From NCBI RefSeq assembly GCF_017654505.1, contig NC_054537.1:71938618-72002617 (forward strand): a stretch of 64,000 nucleotides of DNA, given 5' to 3'. Both the position numbers and the translations under genes were made by a program. The notes beneath the pieces are model-generated. The model saw only the letters and a program-made list of their open reading frames with translations. It did no database searches and was not told where the DNA came from. Source of the DNA: Polyodon spathula (taxonomy: Eukaryota > Chordata > Actinopteri > Acipenseriformes > Polyodontidae). Below, piece by piece: positions 38,064 to 52,444 of this stretch. The first letter of the stretch is position 1. Each line of letters opens with the position of its first letter.

Positions 38064-38602
38064 CCCCTTTTACACTGGCACACCCGACCCGTCAGGGCCT
38101 GGGACCCTCATGGGTTGGGTGCTTTTACCTGCCAATATACCTGACCCGAGCCGACTCGTACCGTGAAACTCCGGCCCGAGTCAGTGTTTTGATTTAACTT
38201 GGGCCCTTATGTTAAGTATTAAACAGAAATACATAAACTCCTTTAAATTACAATTGATAAAACATAAGGCTTTAATGCATTTTTATAAATAAGTTCATCG
38301 TAAATAAAATAACACCGAAAACTACGGACCATCTTTGTAAGAGCTATAATAATCAACATATTCAAGCATGACTTCATGGTTATTTTTTATTATCATTACT
38401 ACTAATTTTAGGCTAGAAAGTTCATACTGCATGTAAATGTTTGAATGAGGGCAAAAAAAAAACATTACCTCTCTATTCTCTGCGACTCGGCATGTTCATT
38501 ACGCGTGACGACATTCAGTTGGCTCGGCTCTTCGGTGTAAAAGCAACTCGAAGTACCCTAGCTGTGCACCAGCTCGGCTCGGATGTGCTTGTGTACAAGG
38601 GG
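38064..38602. mobile_element. 539-bp non-autonomous TIR element
   Basis: Left end CCCCTTTTACACTGGCACACC and inverted right end CCCCTTGTACACAAGCACATCC match imperfectly over about 20 bp. The interior has cccgaccc and gactcg/ggctcgg motifs near both ends, and no transposase. Flanks (catttata / cattagag) show only partial similarity, so the target duplication is uncertain. Superfamily unknown. Confidence 0.6.
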
Positions 38603-38760
38603 CATTAGAGTCTAAAGTGTGGAGAAGCGTTTTGGCAGCGTGGCGAGAAAAGACATCATAGCTTGCTTTAGAGAAATTTGTAAGAATGGCAAAAAAGACA
38701 TGGAAAAACACTGTAAATCCAATGCATTTGACAGTTATATTAGAGTATTCTGTCTCATGT

Positions 38761-38763
<3 letters not shown>

Positions 38764-38820
<57 letters not shown>
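38764..38820. repeat. (TA)n microsatellite
   Basis: Pure TA tract, about 28 units. Confidence 0.97.
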
Positions 38821-38822
<2 letters not shown>

Positions 38823-39178
38823 AGAAACAAGCGGATATAAGCAGATACTATTTCATGAACTAAAGTTTTTTTCCTTATTATTAAATAATTACTCTTATTG
38901 AGTAACTATTATTTTATTTATAAATATTTATTTTGAGAAAATAATTGAGAGTATTGTCCATTATTGCTTATAAAAACATGTTATACATGTATCTCTAAGC
39001 AGAGCACATAATAAAAAATACTTTACATTAAAAACAATAAAAAGGAAATATTGTGTTGAACAAAAAAGCAAAAGGTTTGTATGGTTTCTGAAGTACTTTA
39101 TAATGTTCCCCAGAGTGTACACCATTTCCAAGATGCTTCTGTAAAAGAAAATAAGTGGCAAATGTATAAGGCGTCATT

Positions 39179-39220
<42 letters not shown>

Positions 39221-39221
39221 C
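39179..39221. repeat. (AAT)n microsatellite
   Basis: About 14 AAT units in intron sequence. Confidence 0.95.
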
Positions 39222-41590
39222 TGGAGAAATAGATATCTAAAAAGATGCTCTGGAAGAGTCACATCTAAGAACACAACTTTCTGAGTTACTTTTTTATAAA
39301 AACTCACACTACCAGAAGCAACTTTGTCAGCTGCGTTCCTTCATGGAAACTGCAACATGTTTTGGTTAACAAAATCTATAAAAACATGTGGAATATGGGA
39401 GAGCTACAAAGTGATGGTAATACCTAAAGAGTAAGTAGTGGGGTTCCTGGCAGTGTAAGGATTGTTACCCACATTGTGGTCCGGAACAGAAAAGCCAGAG
39501 TACTTGCTGTTATGGTTTTGTTTTTGTTTTTTTTATTCCTGCAGTGACTTAGAGGACAGTTCTCAAATCCCAGTGCACTAGAGCTGACATTTTGAAAAGA
39601 GCTTTGAAATAGACTTTAAAGTTATAAGTGTAAAAAGTTGTCAGGATGTTAACAAAGAAAAGAACAGAAATACAACTACGGCTTTAAACAGTAGTAGTAA
39701 CTCGTGCAGACATTTAAACTATATTTTTGGAACCCCGCTACTTACTCTTTAATACGGTAGATCGGACTTACTGGATTAAGTCTGTTAGCACCATGTATTG
39801 AAGGCAGGATCCCTCTGGATCAGTGAGAATATATTTGACATCGGGAGCTCTGCCCAGAACCACACGGTAAAGAGTTAATGATGTCCCAGCCTTTGTTTAC
39901 CCATCTACATCAGCAAGGCAATGTGGACAAATGTCTTTACAGTAACTGCCCTTGTACTGGAATTGAAATTCAGTTATCTGTATATGTTTTGTACAGATGC
40001 TCAGATTTCACTGTGTTCTTTCAATAAAATTTAGATCGAGCAATTCACAAACAGAGCCCAAATTCTTTATTCAACCAAAGATTATTGACAATATTGACAT
40101 GTGAATGCAGTGAATGTTTTTGCTGGCCATAACATCAACTCTGCTTTGTTTATTAGTTATTTAAAACTGGTTAAAAGCCTGAAAACCAAACACAGAACTT
40201 AACTTTTCCAATGGTGTCAAGGGTAAGGTTCTCTAAAGGAAATCGAATTGAAAGTTGTGCAACTTGCCACACTAATCCAAGTCACTTTTTTCCCTGATAT
40301 ATTAGCTAGAAACAAAACAAAAGCAATAAATGCAGTATGCTATGGAAACCCATTATGCAATTAACATTGTAAAAAGAGCAATATCAAACTTTATGAAGAG
40401 ACATTAATTGAATTATCTCCAGGAAATAAAATATAACGACGCTAGAGTTCACTGGGGTGCCACCATGTGACTATGCTTGCAATACACTGATGAGGAGCAG
40501 TCATTTCATTTTTACGTGATGGCTCTATTTCCATGTCCTGCTGTTTGGAGAAAATAAAAATAAAAAGCTTCCACTTTTCTAGGCATTTTGCAGGAATTGT
40601 AAATAATGTATCACCCCTAAGGAAACAAGTTACACATAATACCAAGCAAGGGTATGCTGCAGACAGTAAAAACAACACATATGTAATTAGCTAAAAGGTA
40701 TAAACAATTTAAACATGGAAATGTTATAGCCTCACAAAGTTTACATGACAGTACAATAAAAAAATGCATTAAACATTTGTGAAGATGTACATTTCCACTG
40801 TGATCGTAATTTTTAATTATTGAGGCAGCTAAGATTATTTCCATTTTATGACATGAAATGGTCACTCAGTTACAGGCTAATCACAATATGCACATATAGC
40901 AAAATAATCAAATAAAACTTTGCGACATTGGTTTACAGTATGTGGTAGATTACATCCATACATTTTCATCTTTATTGATTTACTCAAAAGCATTCAAGGC
41001 ATATGCTTCTTGTGTTAAACTGATTCTTACAACATAATATTTACAGCCCCCCAAAATATCCTACCTATTTTTTTTAATTCAACTGATGGAAGATTACCAT
41101 TTTTGATGATTCACAGAAAATACTTGAAATATGTATCCCCTTATATTGTAGCTCAATCTGGTTTGTTTGGGTGGCAATGCAGTAGTTCTGTACTAAGTAG
41201 TAAGTGTAGCACTCTCTGTTTTTGAAATATTCTTAATGTTTTGAAATCATTTTCTGTTTCAGTGATTCCTGGTGACTTCTTAAAACCTCAAAGCGGCCTC
41301 AATAGAACATGTCATATGTAGATCATTAAATCAGTACCCCTACATCACTCAAAAAAAAACAAATGGGAGTTTAAACAATATCAATTCTGGTTCAAATCTC
41401 ACAACAGAACACATCTGTTTTCGCACAGCCATAATATAAAACAATTAAGAACAGATAAGTATAAAATTATATTCACAAGGCTGCAGCAAATTATTATAAG
41501 CATGGTTCAAGGGCGTAATCTTGATTTCCTAGTTCTTATTTACAGTTACAACACCATCGATTTTTAGTACATTGAATGGTTTTACATATT
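39222..41590. other. dcdc2 intron, no gene seen
   Basis: Low-repeat AT-rich intron. No exon or transposon recognised. Confidence 0.6.
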
Positions 41591-41790
41591 GTAACAGGGG
41601 GATTTGTTACGTGTGTGGGTTGTCACTGAATAATGAGGCAGACACAGAGCATTGGGTGCTCACATGCCGCATAGGCACGCAGATAAAGAAAACAAAACAA
41701 AGCTAAAAATACTAATAGCTTGCAACAAGGCGAGCATTGGTCTCACTAAGAGATGTCCCACTGCAGGAACCCACTACACTATGCAAACCC
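41591..41790. mobile_element. possible LTR 5' fragment
   Basis: Starts TGTAACAGGGGGATTTGTTA, a TG start with an internal mirror (gtaaca...tgttac), and continues GC-rich (gcattgggtgctcacatgcc) against an AT-rich background. No matching CA end or target duplication was found, so the assignment is weak. Confidence 0.35.
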
Positions 41791-44700
41791 TCTCTATACT
41801 GTTTGGGATCAGCATCTCCTAAACTCATTTGGGAGATTTATGCAGATATACCCTGTACAACACTACCCTCCAGCCAGTATTACCATACAGGAAGGTAGGG
41901 TTTGCTTACTGTACAGTGGGGGCATGGCTATGAGCTTGAATATATTTGGAAGCACTACCCCTTCCCAATATACATTGGAATGTTGGTTCTGGTTAAGGTA
42001 AATGCAAGTCTTTATGTATGATTACAAGTCTTTAACAGACTGAAATATATACTACAAAATATATGACAACAGAATATCCTACCAGTTTTCTCAGACAAAA
42101 CATATCTGCAAATGCTGTGTGCAAAAATCACCATTTAGCCATGAAGGGCTTGACTTTTAAAGGGATGCACACACACACACACAAGTAGAGTTCCTGTGGG
42201 CCTGCATGCTTGTACCGCTTTTAAACCCTAGCCAGAAGAGCATACAAACCAAACATGGATGGTTATTCATGAAAGTTAAACTATCAGATATTTTACAACC
42301 ATTTGTCTCAATTGCTTGCTGGCCTGAAATGGAAGGATGTGTGTGAGTGTTTTTTTTAATTTTTTTTTTAAATAAGGTAAGCAAGTTCATGTCACTAGAT
42401 TTGCGGTCACAGAAATTATTCATCTGAGTGTCTGTGCCCGATAATACCATACATTTGTTTAGATCAAGTCCATGGATTGTAACAAGCTGAGACACTTCAA
42501 TTCACAAGCTGCCAGAACAGAGTTGATTTGACTTTCAAGTTTGTCGAAGTGAAAATACAGAATTCACCAATTTCGGTTAATGCATTTTCTGCCAGGGATT
42601 CCTTTCTGCATTGAAATTCATACGATAGTAATGCTCATCAAAATACCATTTTAGTAGTTCTTGTTTTGTGTTACTGTAAATTTGCTATAAGAATTCTGAA
42701 AATGCATGCAGTTTTAATTATGGAAAGATATTGTAATTATAACATTAAATAAGGATAACTACAATTTCAGAGAAGAAAAAAAATATATCCAAACATCTCT
42801 GTTCTGAATTGTGCATGCCTTAGACTAGTCTTGGTGGCACCATGCTGGAAGTACAGTATATCCTATTAAAATATATTTGACGTAAGTAAAACTATAAGAT
42901 CTTAATGTTCATGGATCTTAATATGTGTTAAGCAAGGCTAACAAAATGGATTTAAACAATTGTTTATAATCACCTGAATGTATTCTACTTATTTTAAATA
43001 ACTGTAAAGTGAAGTATAAATAATGAAGCAGTGTTTATATTTACATCACAGAAAATAATACAATTTCATATGATAGCAATATTCATGTAAAAAGCAAACA
43101 AGACAACAAATGCTTTGTTATTCCAGCCTGATTATGGAAAGAAACCATACATAGTTTATTTCCTGCTATTTGGGTGTATAAAAAGATAACATCTGTTTTC
43201 TTGCAGTTTATTACATTGACTGAATTATAAAAGAAGCTGTTAATCAACAAAAGAACTGATAAGTTTTATTATGGAATTTTATAATTCTCTAGGTAACACA
43301 AAACAGACCAATACAGAGCACTAAAGCAGTGAGATTAAATGAACGTGCTCATCCTTGCATATAAAGCAACTATTATATAGCATAATGCATAATTGTGGCT
43401 CATTCAAACAGCAGTTGGGGGGGTAAGTATTTTTTTTTTAGGAGCAGAGTAATTTATTTTGTTTGACAGATATTAATTGTGCTCGGTTGAGAATAAAAAA
43501 AAATTGGACCTGGCTGATAAGAAAAGCAGAAACGCAAATGTCACAAACATCATCTGCATGAGGAGGTTTTTGTTTGGACCATAAAAAAAAATCCTATAGC
43601 TAAACAGTCACTGTTTGAAGGAGAACATGTATTATTAAATTCCTAAATGGTGGTGACACAGCAGGAAAGCAAATCAGGACCTGCCCCCCAGCAGTTCTGG
43701 AGTGCGATTAGTCTTTGCAGCCATTGGCTAATTAGAGTTCTACACTTGTTCCATTCCCAAAGGCCAGGACTCTGTGTTAAAGCAGAACCAGGCGGCTAGC
43801 ATGGGTTCCTCTGGGATCCTTTCGCGTGCACTGAATAAGTCTGCCTCTTTTAAGGCAGCCCCAAACAGTGACAAATGATTCCTGTCAGGGCTTCTGCACA
43901 GGTCGGGCATTCCCTGACAACTTCAAAGATGGCAACCACCGGGTTATTTTTCTGATATATGACTTGCCCTTACCCTTTTTGTCTAATTTTAACGAGTTGC
44001 CTACACCCAAGCCCCAAAAGCCACTGTAGGTTTGTTGCTAAACAAAATGTGTGTGTTTTGTTCGTGGAAACAAATTATCTGGTTGGCTATATTGCAGACT
44101 TCACAGAAATAGTCCCCTCATTTTAAAAGTACTGAACAATAAAGCACTAAAACGCATGTTTAAACTCATTTCAGATGCCATATTACATTTTCTGTGTCTT
44201 TTTAGCTCTTCTTAGTAGCTGAGCTGTGGTTTGACATTTGTCAAAGCTCATTCTCTTTGAAGATAAGAAAAAGAATGATGCACTCTGAAATGGAGAAAGG
44301 ACTGATTGCTGAAACAGAAAACTAGAAGTGGCCTTTAATAGGCTATTTTAACATTATTATCGTGTACAGATAGCCAGGAGGAAGAATTTCTTAGTGTGTA
44401 AAATCCATCAGCGACAATTTCATACAGCTTGCATCCGTCATGTAGCTCAAAGCTTTTAAAGCCATTATCTCAACAGTGCAGCACACCAATTTAAGTGTTT
44501 TTGATGGGTTGCCTTTCAAAACTTGCTCAAGATTAACTTCCAGATTTTTCTGTGGTGAACATGTGCACCACCTTAATCTCTTTATTTTGTGAGAGAGATT
44601 TGATACACTTGGTTAAGGTTTTTACTGTGTGTAAATAGCTGAAATTCTCCCTTGTGAATAAAAACTGAGGTCAATGAATGTAAATGAATTTCGCAGATGT

Positions 44701-47460
44701 CTGTTCCTGAGAAGAAAAACCTCCCTGCTTAACTTCTGATAATGGAAGACAAGATTGTATTTTACTTTAGAGAAAGATAGGAGATCCCTCTTTGTGTCCA
44801 TACCATTACTATATAGAGTTAGATAGATGGACAAAACTGCAGTCGACTTCTGCAGTGCATAATCCAGACCGTTATCAGTTGGATTAGTGCTTTAAATAAA
44901 TCTGTCTGGGTCTGTCATCAAGCCGAATTCATTACCTCCTGCCATGCTGGATAAAGCAGGTTTGGGGTGGTTTGAACAAAACCAGAACACAATCCACCTC
45001 TTTGCTGCTGATACACTGATTATACAAGTGAAACCATTCATATGGAAACCCATAAATCATTTAGTTTAAAGACAGCGGGTAATATTATATAATAAAACTG
45101 ATGGTTAATTTATTTCTCTATGCTTACCAAATATCCACTCCATCACTGTCCCATACCCAGTTTCAACATTTATTTTATTTAGAAACACTAAGGATGTGGC
45201 TAACTCAGAAATTTACACATTTTTTACAAGTGAACATTACGACAAATAGATTTTAAAGCCTTAGCTACTTCACAGTTAAGCCTCCCATAACAACTCTTTC
45301 TGAATTCAGCAAGCAACTTAATTCAAACCATGTGTCTTTCATCGTCTATACAATTTCATAAAGCTCTACACAGTTTCCAACACTGGTATGTCATCATCTG
45401 TACTAATATAAAGCAACGGATGTAACATAAAAGTATGACAGATCTATTAATGGAGAATTGAAACCTGCAATGTTGTAACTTTGGATTCAGATCTATGAAG
45501 TCAGCAGTGTCTAGTGTCAGTTAATGTATGGCAAAACATGGACTGCAGACAAATAAACCTGAAACTGTAGACAGTGATGTTGACTTTGCAGAGAACTCCG
45601 TCAACACTCCCATATAGTTTTCATGCGGTGGCTTTGTAAATGTTAAACACCTTGGTGTCAGATTTATTAAAGTGCAGCATTTTGTGAAATAAGAAGAAAC
45701 CTGTTGTTGCATAACTAGTAACAAGAAACTCAGATGGTTTATATAGGACCTAATTGATTTTACTGTCAGAAAACTACGAGCAAAAACCTGTTCTGTTTAC
45801 GATACAGTTTTAGAAGGCAGTGTTGACTCTCATACCCAGTCAATTTACAGACAAAAGCTATGACAAACACTTTAATATACTGTAATGAACAATAAAATTA
45901 GTGCATCAATACTGCCAAAAAAAATGGGATCAGGCTAAAGGGAAAGGGAGATTTGTCTCATGACATTCAGCCACACTTTGAAAAACACTAATGCCCCATC
46001 AACATAAAATTGAAACTTTTAGTGCCTGCAGATTACCAACCACAATTCTTCTATAAAGATAAACATGTACACAAAAAGACTACTTTATTTTGTCTGCCTG
46101 TAACTGTGCTATAGTTTATTAATTTCTAAACAAAGGTTTACTTTCTTTTTTTTTTTTTTAACCATTGTCCAATATACTTGACATGACATTGCTATTAAAT
46201 AGGTATGGGAACATACCCAGGGCAGTAAAGCGTTAAACCCTGCAGTAGTGCTGTTATAATTGTATCATTAAAACTTTGGTTGAAAAAGCCAGCATAGCTT
46301 GTCAGTTGCCCAAGACACCCATAGTATAAAAACTATAACACTATACTGTGACATCCTAAAACATTAAACATATCTTGTTATTACCTCAGTGAAGACAAGA
46401 AGAGTTCAGTTCTCTTTGGTCAACCTTGACCTTTCACCTCTGAAACTAGCATATTAAATATTAAGTAGCAACAATTACTTGTAGTCCCCCAACCCTCCAC
46501 TCAATTTCAGGGGGAAATGTGTCAAGGGACTGTTTTCCTGTGGGTATTTTCCCTCTGTCAATGTTGAGATAATGTGAACTTAAACCCCTGTTATTTTTAA
46601 TCTCAGTATCTCATAGCTCTCTTACCAAATAATCTCTAATGGTTTTGTATTAGAGGACAACTGCAGCTACTACAATTGTATTAGCAGTTGATAGAATGGT
46701 ACTAAAGTGCCATTTTTTGACATTCCAATACGCACTGGTTATCCATTACCATACCATGATATTATATCAGTTCCCCTGTGCTGCCGCATCAGGACAATAA
46801 TTCAATTTGTTCAAAATCTATTGATGGTAATGCTGTAGTCTGCTAAGGTTTCTTCCAGAGAATAAGCTTGTGTTATAATGGTGTCCCAATGACAGTCTGT
46901 AAGTCGTACAGAGGCTGACAGCATGCAAAACGTATTCCAATACTCCACAACAAGAATAAGGAATCCACACTGTATAGATCATATTCAATCAAATGTTTCC
47001 AGTAATTCCTGAAACAATCAAATATTGGAGCAGTACACAGCGCTCTCTCAAGTCAGCAATAATTAATTACAGAATGTAAACAGCCGTGCTAAATGTTTAA
47101 TCTGACAAAGTGTGAGCTGAGATGTATCCCGCCACCAAGGGAAATTAATATCTGACTGTCAGCCATCTGGGTGCTAGCTGTGCACACTGCACATTGATAC
47201 GAAGGGTACCATCTGAACTCTGTGCCATGGCTCACTCTTTCCTCATGAATCATTCTTAAAACGCTAACATGGATTAGTAAGACTGGCATTCCGTTAGTTA
47301 ACTTAAACCATTCAACAGTCTTATCAGCAGTCACTTTATGAAGGTCTGCATGCAGCCATACCAAAGAAGAGACGCTTAAACCTGGGAAGATTGTATACCC
47401 GTTCCAGTCTATATATGGGTGTCAATCACATAAGGTTTTCCACTTTCATTTCATAGGCCA
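41791..47460. other. dcdc2 intron, TE-poor segment
   Basis: No transposon with clear ends and no exon. The part 43650-44620 has mixed base composition with few simple repeats and could hold conserved non-coding elements; this cannot be judged without alignment to other fish. Confidence 0.5.
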
Positions 47461-47463
47461 CTA

Positions 47464-47477
47464 CTGCCATCTAGTGG
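47464..47477 (-). promoter_or_regulatory. CTCF-like motif
   Basis: On the minus strand CCACTAGATGGCAG fits the core CTCF consensus CCASYAGRKGGCRS. Binding is inference from the motif only. Confidence 0.4.
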
Positions 47478-47754
47478 TAAAACAGTGGGACATGTTATAT
47501 AAGCTTCTTGCATTACATCATACTGTAAGGTGATTCAATGAATACAGAACATGCAGCGAATGAAAGATCAGTACCACAGCCTCATGTAGGCTGTATCAGG
47601 AAGATAAGGTTGCACCTGCTGCTGAATTCATAATACATAACCATTTTATTTTAGTCTTGATTAACCTTTGTCAAGTTAAAATTACCAGTACATATACAGT
47701 ACATATTTATAATTATAAGAAGCATGCCTCTGCATTTCACACAATACAGTTTGA

Positions 47755-47756
<2 letters not shown>

Positions 47757-47841
<85 letters not shown>
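47757..47841. repeat. compound (TA)n(GA)n microsatellite
   Basis: A TA tract of about 28 units joined to a GA tract of about 14 units. Confidence 0.97.
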
Positions 47842-47844
<3 letters not shown>

Positions 47845-50050
47845 AATTTTTAATTTACTTAATTAAAAGAAAGATGTAGTCCAGGCCTACTTAAATCTTT
47901 CTATGAACCCTTATGCATTTATTGTACCAGTACTAAAACTAAAACCCAATTATCTTACTCTCTGGATACATTTTCAGAAACATACTGTAAATGATCACAT
48001 ATTGATTTTAAAATGTATTATTCTAAAATAACTATCCTTTAAATTTGCCCAGCTATCTTCTCATTTACAGTTATTTTTGGGTCACACAGGCTAATAGTGT
48101 GATTATTCTTGCTTGCTAATAAACATACAGTACATGCCAAAGGTCCCTATATGGTTGGGACAGTCCCGATTTCCTAGCAAATGTCCCGCGTCCCGATGAA
48201 CAGGAAGAAAATCCCGATAGTTACTCATAGAAAAAATATATATTCTTCACAGCAGAGTTAATGAAAAGCACACGCTGTGCTCTTCGTGTGGCTGACACAT
48301 CTGCTGATAACTAACTTATACAAAGGTAAGAACGCTTCATTATGTCTATTTTTATTGTCATGATGGTCGTGTTGAGTTGGGGGAAGGATATGTATTATTT
48401 TATTATTATATTAGATAGGATTGCCTTCTTCTGGCTTCCTTCAGACCTTTCAGATTGCATCTGGACATTATGCAATCTTGACTTTCATACAAAGTTTACA
48501 AATATTTACAATGAGGACTCACCATATGTGCATGCACTGGTTTGAACTGGGTAGACCTTATTCAGCTTGAAATATACAGTACCAACTTCTAGAAGCCTAG
48601 CAGTAGGAATAACTATAATTCAAAAGTATCCTACATTAAATAACTTCTATTTTATTTAGCATATCTGTCATTAGTATGAATTCCTTTAATTCTGTATCAA
48701 TCCCAAGGTGTTCTCCCACAGAAGAGTTATTCACCTTCTTATTGACGTTACTAAATGCAATAAGAAATATACAGTGGAAAAAAGTTTGCTCTAGCGGGTT
48801 TATGAGTTTAAAGGCTGTTACTAAGATCTGCTTAGATATTTTAAATATTCCCCATTATCTATTTATTTAATGTAATAATTCAGACGTTTCGTTTAACTTT
48901 TAAAAGGTCAGTAGAAGTCTGCTTTTAATAATTAAGCTCCCTGCTTCAGTCAGATAAGGTGTAGCAATGCCCTGCTTGCCCTTTTTTAATGAAACGTCCT
49001 GTATGTGACAGAAACACCAGGTTTTAAACACCGAATGATATCACTGGTTAAATCCTGTTAAAAACGAGTGCAGTGCAAAACATTTTATACAGTCATGCTT
49101 TGTAAGGTTTCTAATATTCAGGATAAGATTTATGCTAAGTTACAGGATAATGGAATTTAAATGTTGTCCAATAAATATAATAATCAGCAAATGTATTTTC
49201 TTTCTTCTGCAGACAGTATCTCACAATGCAAAACAAAAATATTGTCCAAGTTTCAGAAACGCAGCCTGTGGAGCTGAGCAAGGGATAAGTGCTCCTCAGC
49301 TTTATTAAACAAGCAAATGAGAATGTTTAGGACTAAAACTGAGTAGAAATATTTGCCTCCAATAACATATTTCAGGCTTTCCACAATTGCAGATGTTTTT
49401 TGTGTATTTAAAATGTCTACATATTGAAATCTTGGTTGGCACAGACAATACATTTTACAATGCCACTATCAGCTAACATTACAAAATAATTCACTTTAAA
49501 AATATATATGTTTTTTAAAACCACTCTAAAACTATTACATTGAAAATGATAGCACTGTAAATAAAATGTGCATTTTTTTTGTTACTACATACTGGTTGAC
49601 GGTATTGTAATTTCTTCTGGTTTTTACTCTTTGATATTCTTATTTATAAGATGTTTATACAGTATACAATACAAAGGTAAACTTACCATTTAACCAGAAG
49701 CACACACCTAAATATAACTGTCATTAATTTTTCTAATGCTGATTTCTATAAATATCTGGATTATCCAAACACATTTTATATCACCCTATATCAGTAAAAT
49801 AACGCATATACAATGTAATATATCATATAAAGACATCTTGTTGATTTTTTTTAGTACTATTATATATTTTATACGATTGAGTGTCTTAAAGTTGTGGATG
49901 AACCTGCATTACCACAAGATCCACTCAATACAAAAAGAAACATATACAATATTTAATTCATCCTTGATTATCTGCAACACTAAATTATAAAAAAAAATAT
50001 ATATATAAAATGTGTGTTAACAAAGTGTTACCGTAGATGCAACTGGAGTG
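47842..50050. other. dcdc2 intron, no gene seen
   Basis: AT-rich. The part 48160-48250 has repeated gtcccg(at) motifs (gggacagtcccgat, tgtcccgcgtcccgat, atcccgata) that resemble the end of an old DNA transposon; no opposite end found. Confidence 0.5.

Positions 50051-50096
<46 letters not shown>
50051..50096. repeat. (ATT)n microsatellite
   Basis: About 15 ATT units, about 180 bp past the 50279 exon donor on the minus strand. Confidence 0.95.
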
Positions 50097-50278
50097 GATT
50101 ATGATCTGGCTAAATGGGGTATGTTTAAACATATGCCCAAATAAAAACATTACAAATACAAGAGAGTCAGAGATTGTATGCTTTAGTATCTTGTTTCAGC
50201 TGAAGCCAAGCACAACTTAAAACAAGAATACAGAGGAACAATCACAGATACATTCTAAAGAACACAATGATCCCTTAC

Positions 50279-50477
50279 CATTGTCAGGGGGGATGTTTGA
50301 AGCGATTTCATCTTTATTCTGTTTCACTTTTACCGGTTTCCCATGATGAACAGCATCATTCGTTGCTGACAACTGCTCCTCCTTCCCTTTCATCTTCGGG
50401 AGTTGAGGCTGAGGAGAAGCCAGTGGATCCCCTGTATCGCTCGAACCACCAGTGGATTTGCTCTGACGATCTCCCAC
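50279..50477 (-). CDS. dcdc2: dcdc2 exon: Ser/Lys-rich linker
   Basis: A 199-bp exon with acceptor taacattaccag just above 50477 and donor gtaaggg just below 50279. Translation begins VGDRQSKSTGGSSDTGDP and ends KDEIASNIPPDN. It matches the DCDC2 segment with DRxSKSTxGSSD, then a Lys-rich stretch leading to the EG(I/V)FKA exon. The frame starts with GTG as an ordinary internal Val codon and ends in phase 1. The region is predicted disordered, rich in Ser, Lys and Gln, with no catalytic features. Intron flanks carry an (ATT)n repeat about 180 bp downstream on the minus strand. Confidence 0.93.
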
Positions 50478-51161
50478 CTGGTAATGTTAAATTGCAATGA
50501 ATCAGTGGTGACCTAGCTTACTCAATCATGAGCAAGTTGTTTATTTTTGTTGGATGTAGCTGTGGAGTGTTAGACTGTACATGTTCATCCTCTTCTTATG
50601 TCCTAAATTGGACATGCATTTGTAACAATGTAGCAATAAGGCTTCCTCAAAAAAGGGTTATTACAGTTTACAGTCATCACTTACTAGATTAGAGGTAAGC
50701 TTTAAAAATGCTTACATCACATATTGATTATTGATTAAATGCACACCCTCAGACACTGCAGAACAACATTAACCATTTCTTACTGTATGCAACAAAATAA
50801 TAATAATAATAACAATGAGAAAGCAAGTGCAGTGGTACCCTATAATTCTATCTATTTTAAAGTAGTGCAGAACAACTGGTGGTCTGACATGTATTGCTTT
50901 TCCAGTTCACTCAAACCCCTTCTAACTAAAACTCTGTGTATACATGGATAGATAACCGTCTCCTCTACAACTGAATACATGTGTTCTTCAATTTGGGTTT
51001 CTAGTACTACTACAAAATTGCATTCAAGGATAGAGGGTGTCAAACAATACTAATGGACATGAACAGCTACTTGTTCAAATGGACCTGACACTTTTGTAAG
51101 TGGCTGAAGTGCTGGTTTGGAGAACTTAAGGTAGCTAGATACATTCTTTGTGATTATGCAG

Positions 51162-51860
51162 TGTGACGGAAAGATGAGTTCTGGTGATGAATCTTCCTCC
51201 CGACCTGTGAGGGCGCTAAAGAACGAGAGGAGAAGTATCTGGAAGGGCTGGCCTGACAGTTCGTTTCCAGGTCAGGGAAGTGGGTCAGCCTGGAAAGAAG
51301 AGCGACTCTGTTGTAACACCGTATTGATTTGAAAGGTAAACGAGAGGCAGCTGCAAGTAATAAGGCAGCTGCAACCGTTTACCTAGATATCATGCGGGAT
51401 TACATATAGGGGCCAGGGTAACGCTGATCTTTTCCTTCGTTTGGGTAACGTGAGGAGAGAAGGACTGAGAGAGGAGCTCTCAGAGTGTATTACGTGTTGT
51501 ATGTTGTCTTTGTTTGTTTATAATTGTCTGTCTTTTTCGCACCACTAGACAGTTAACGCACACTTCCAGAGCTGTCGCCACGTAAAGCACTATCCGGAGC
51601 ACCACTGCACAGAGCACCTGCACGTTTGAATATCACCCAGGACTGGTGACCGTGCCTTTGTTTGTGTGTGAGACTGTACTGTGTTCGCCATCCCCGCGCT
51701 TTACACATTGTTGTGTACGGCCGGGGATTTATTATTTGACGGTCGCCAGACCTGGAAACAGCACAAATAAACACTTGTTCACTGAATCACTGTTGTCTGT
51801 TCATCACTCCTGCATCGCATCACCGCTACACCTGTTCCCCTTACCAACCTCTTTGCCACA
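51162..51860 (+). mobile_element. solo LTR with perfect 5-bp TSD
   Basis: Starts TGTGACGGAAAG and ends CTTTGCCACA. The direct repeat tgcag lies on both sides (51157-51161, 51861-51865). Likely promoter region near acatataggg (51405-51414) and polyadenylation signal aataaac (51766-51772) give the plus orientation. It lacks the hairpin and TGACGTCA of copies A-C, so it is another LTR family. 699 bp with no internal region. Confidence 0.88.
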
Positions 51861-52444
51861 TGCAGTTACAGTAGTTACTAGCCCATATGCTATTTGAACA
51901 GCTATACAGTAACTCGGGCAAGATCTTCAGCTAATTGCTCAGTGATTGAGCACGTTTACACTATCAAATGTGATACCCATTTCTGTTTTCAATTTAAAAT
52001 GGTAATAACACAATCTGACAAAAACAAGAAAGTGTAAATTATGAAAAACAGCAAATAGGCTAATTATTGTTTTTTTTTTCTTCATCGGAAAGCTTGCAGC
52101 CTTATAAGATAACTTTGAGGTATTTGTGGCAAGTCCTAATGCTCCTTTTTGTCTGCGGTTAAATTAATCTTTCTGTGAATTTAAGCGTTAAGAGAATGTC
52201 ACTTTACATATTCATATCACCTGATATAGTGGCAGTCTCACTGATCCAGAAGTGTAAGGTAAGACTTATGTCAACGGCATGCAATATCAGCGAGGTCAGT
52301 TGCCCATGAACACTGGTACAGACTACTAATTTTGACAAATAAAAACCTGGTATGTTCTGAACTGATACTTCAGAAAGGAGACATCCACCAAAGATTGATT
52401 TGACCAAATCTTTATTGTGTTTGACAGAAGGACCAAAAGAACGT

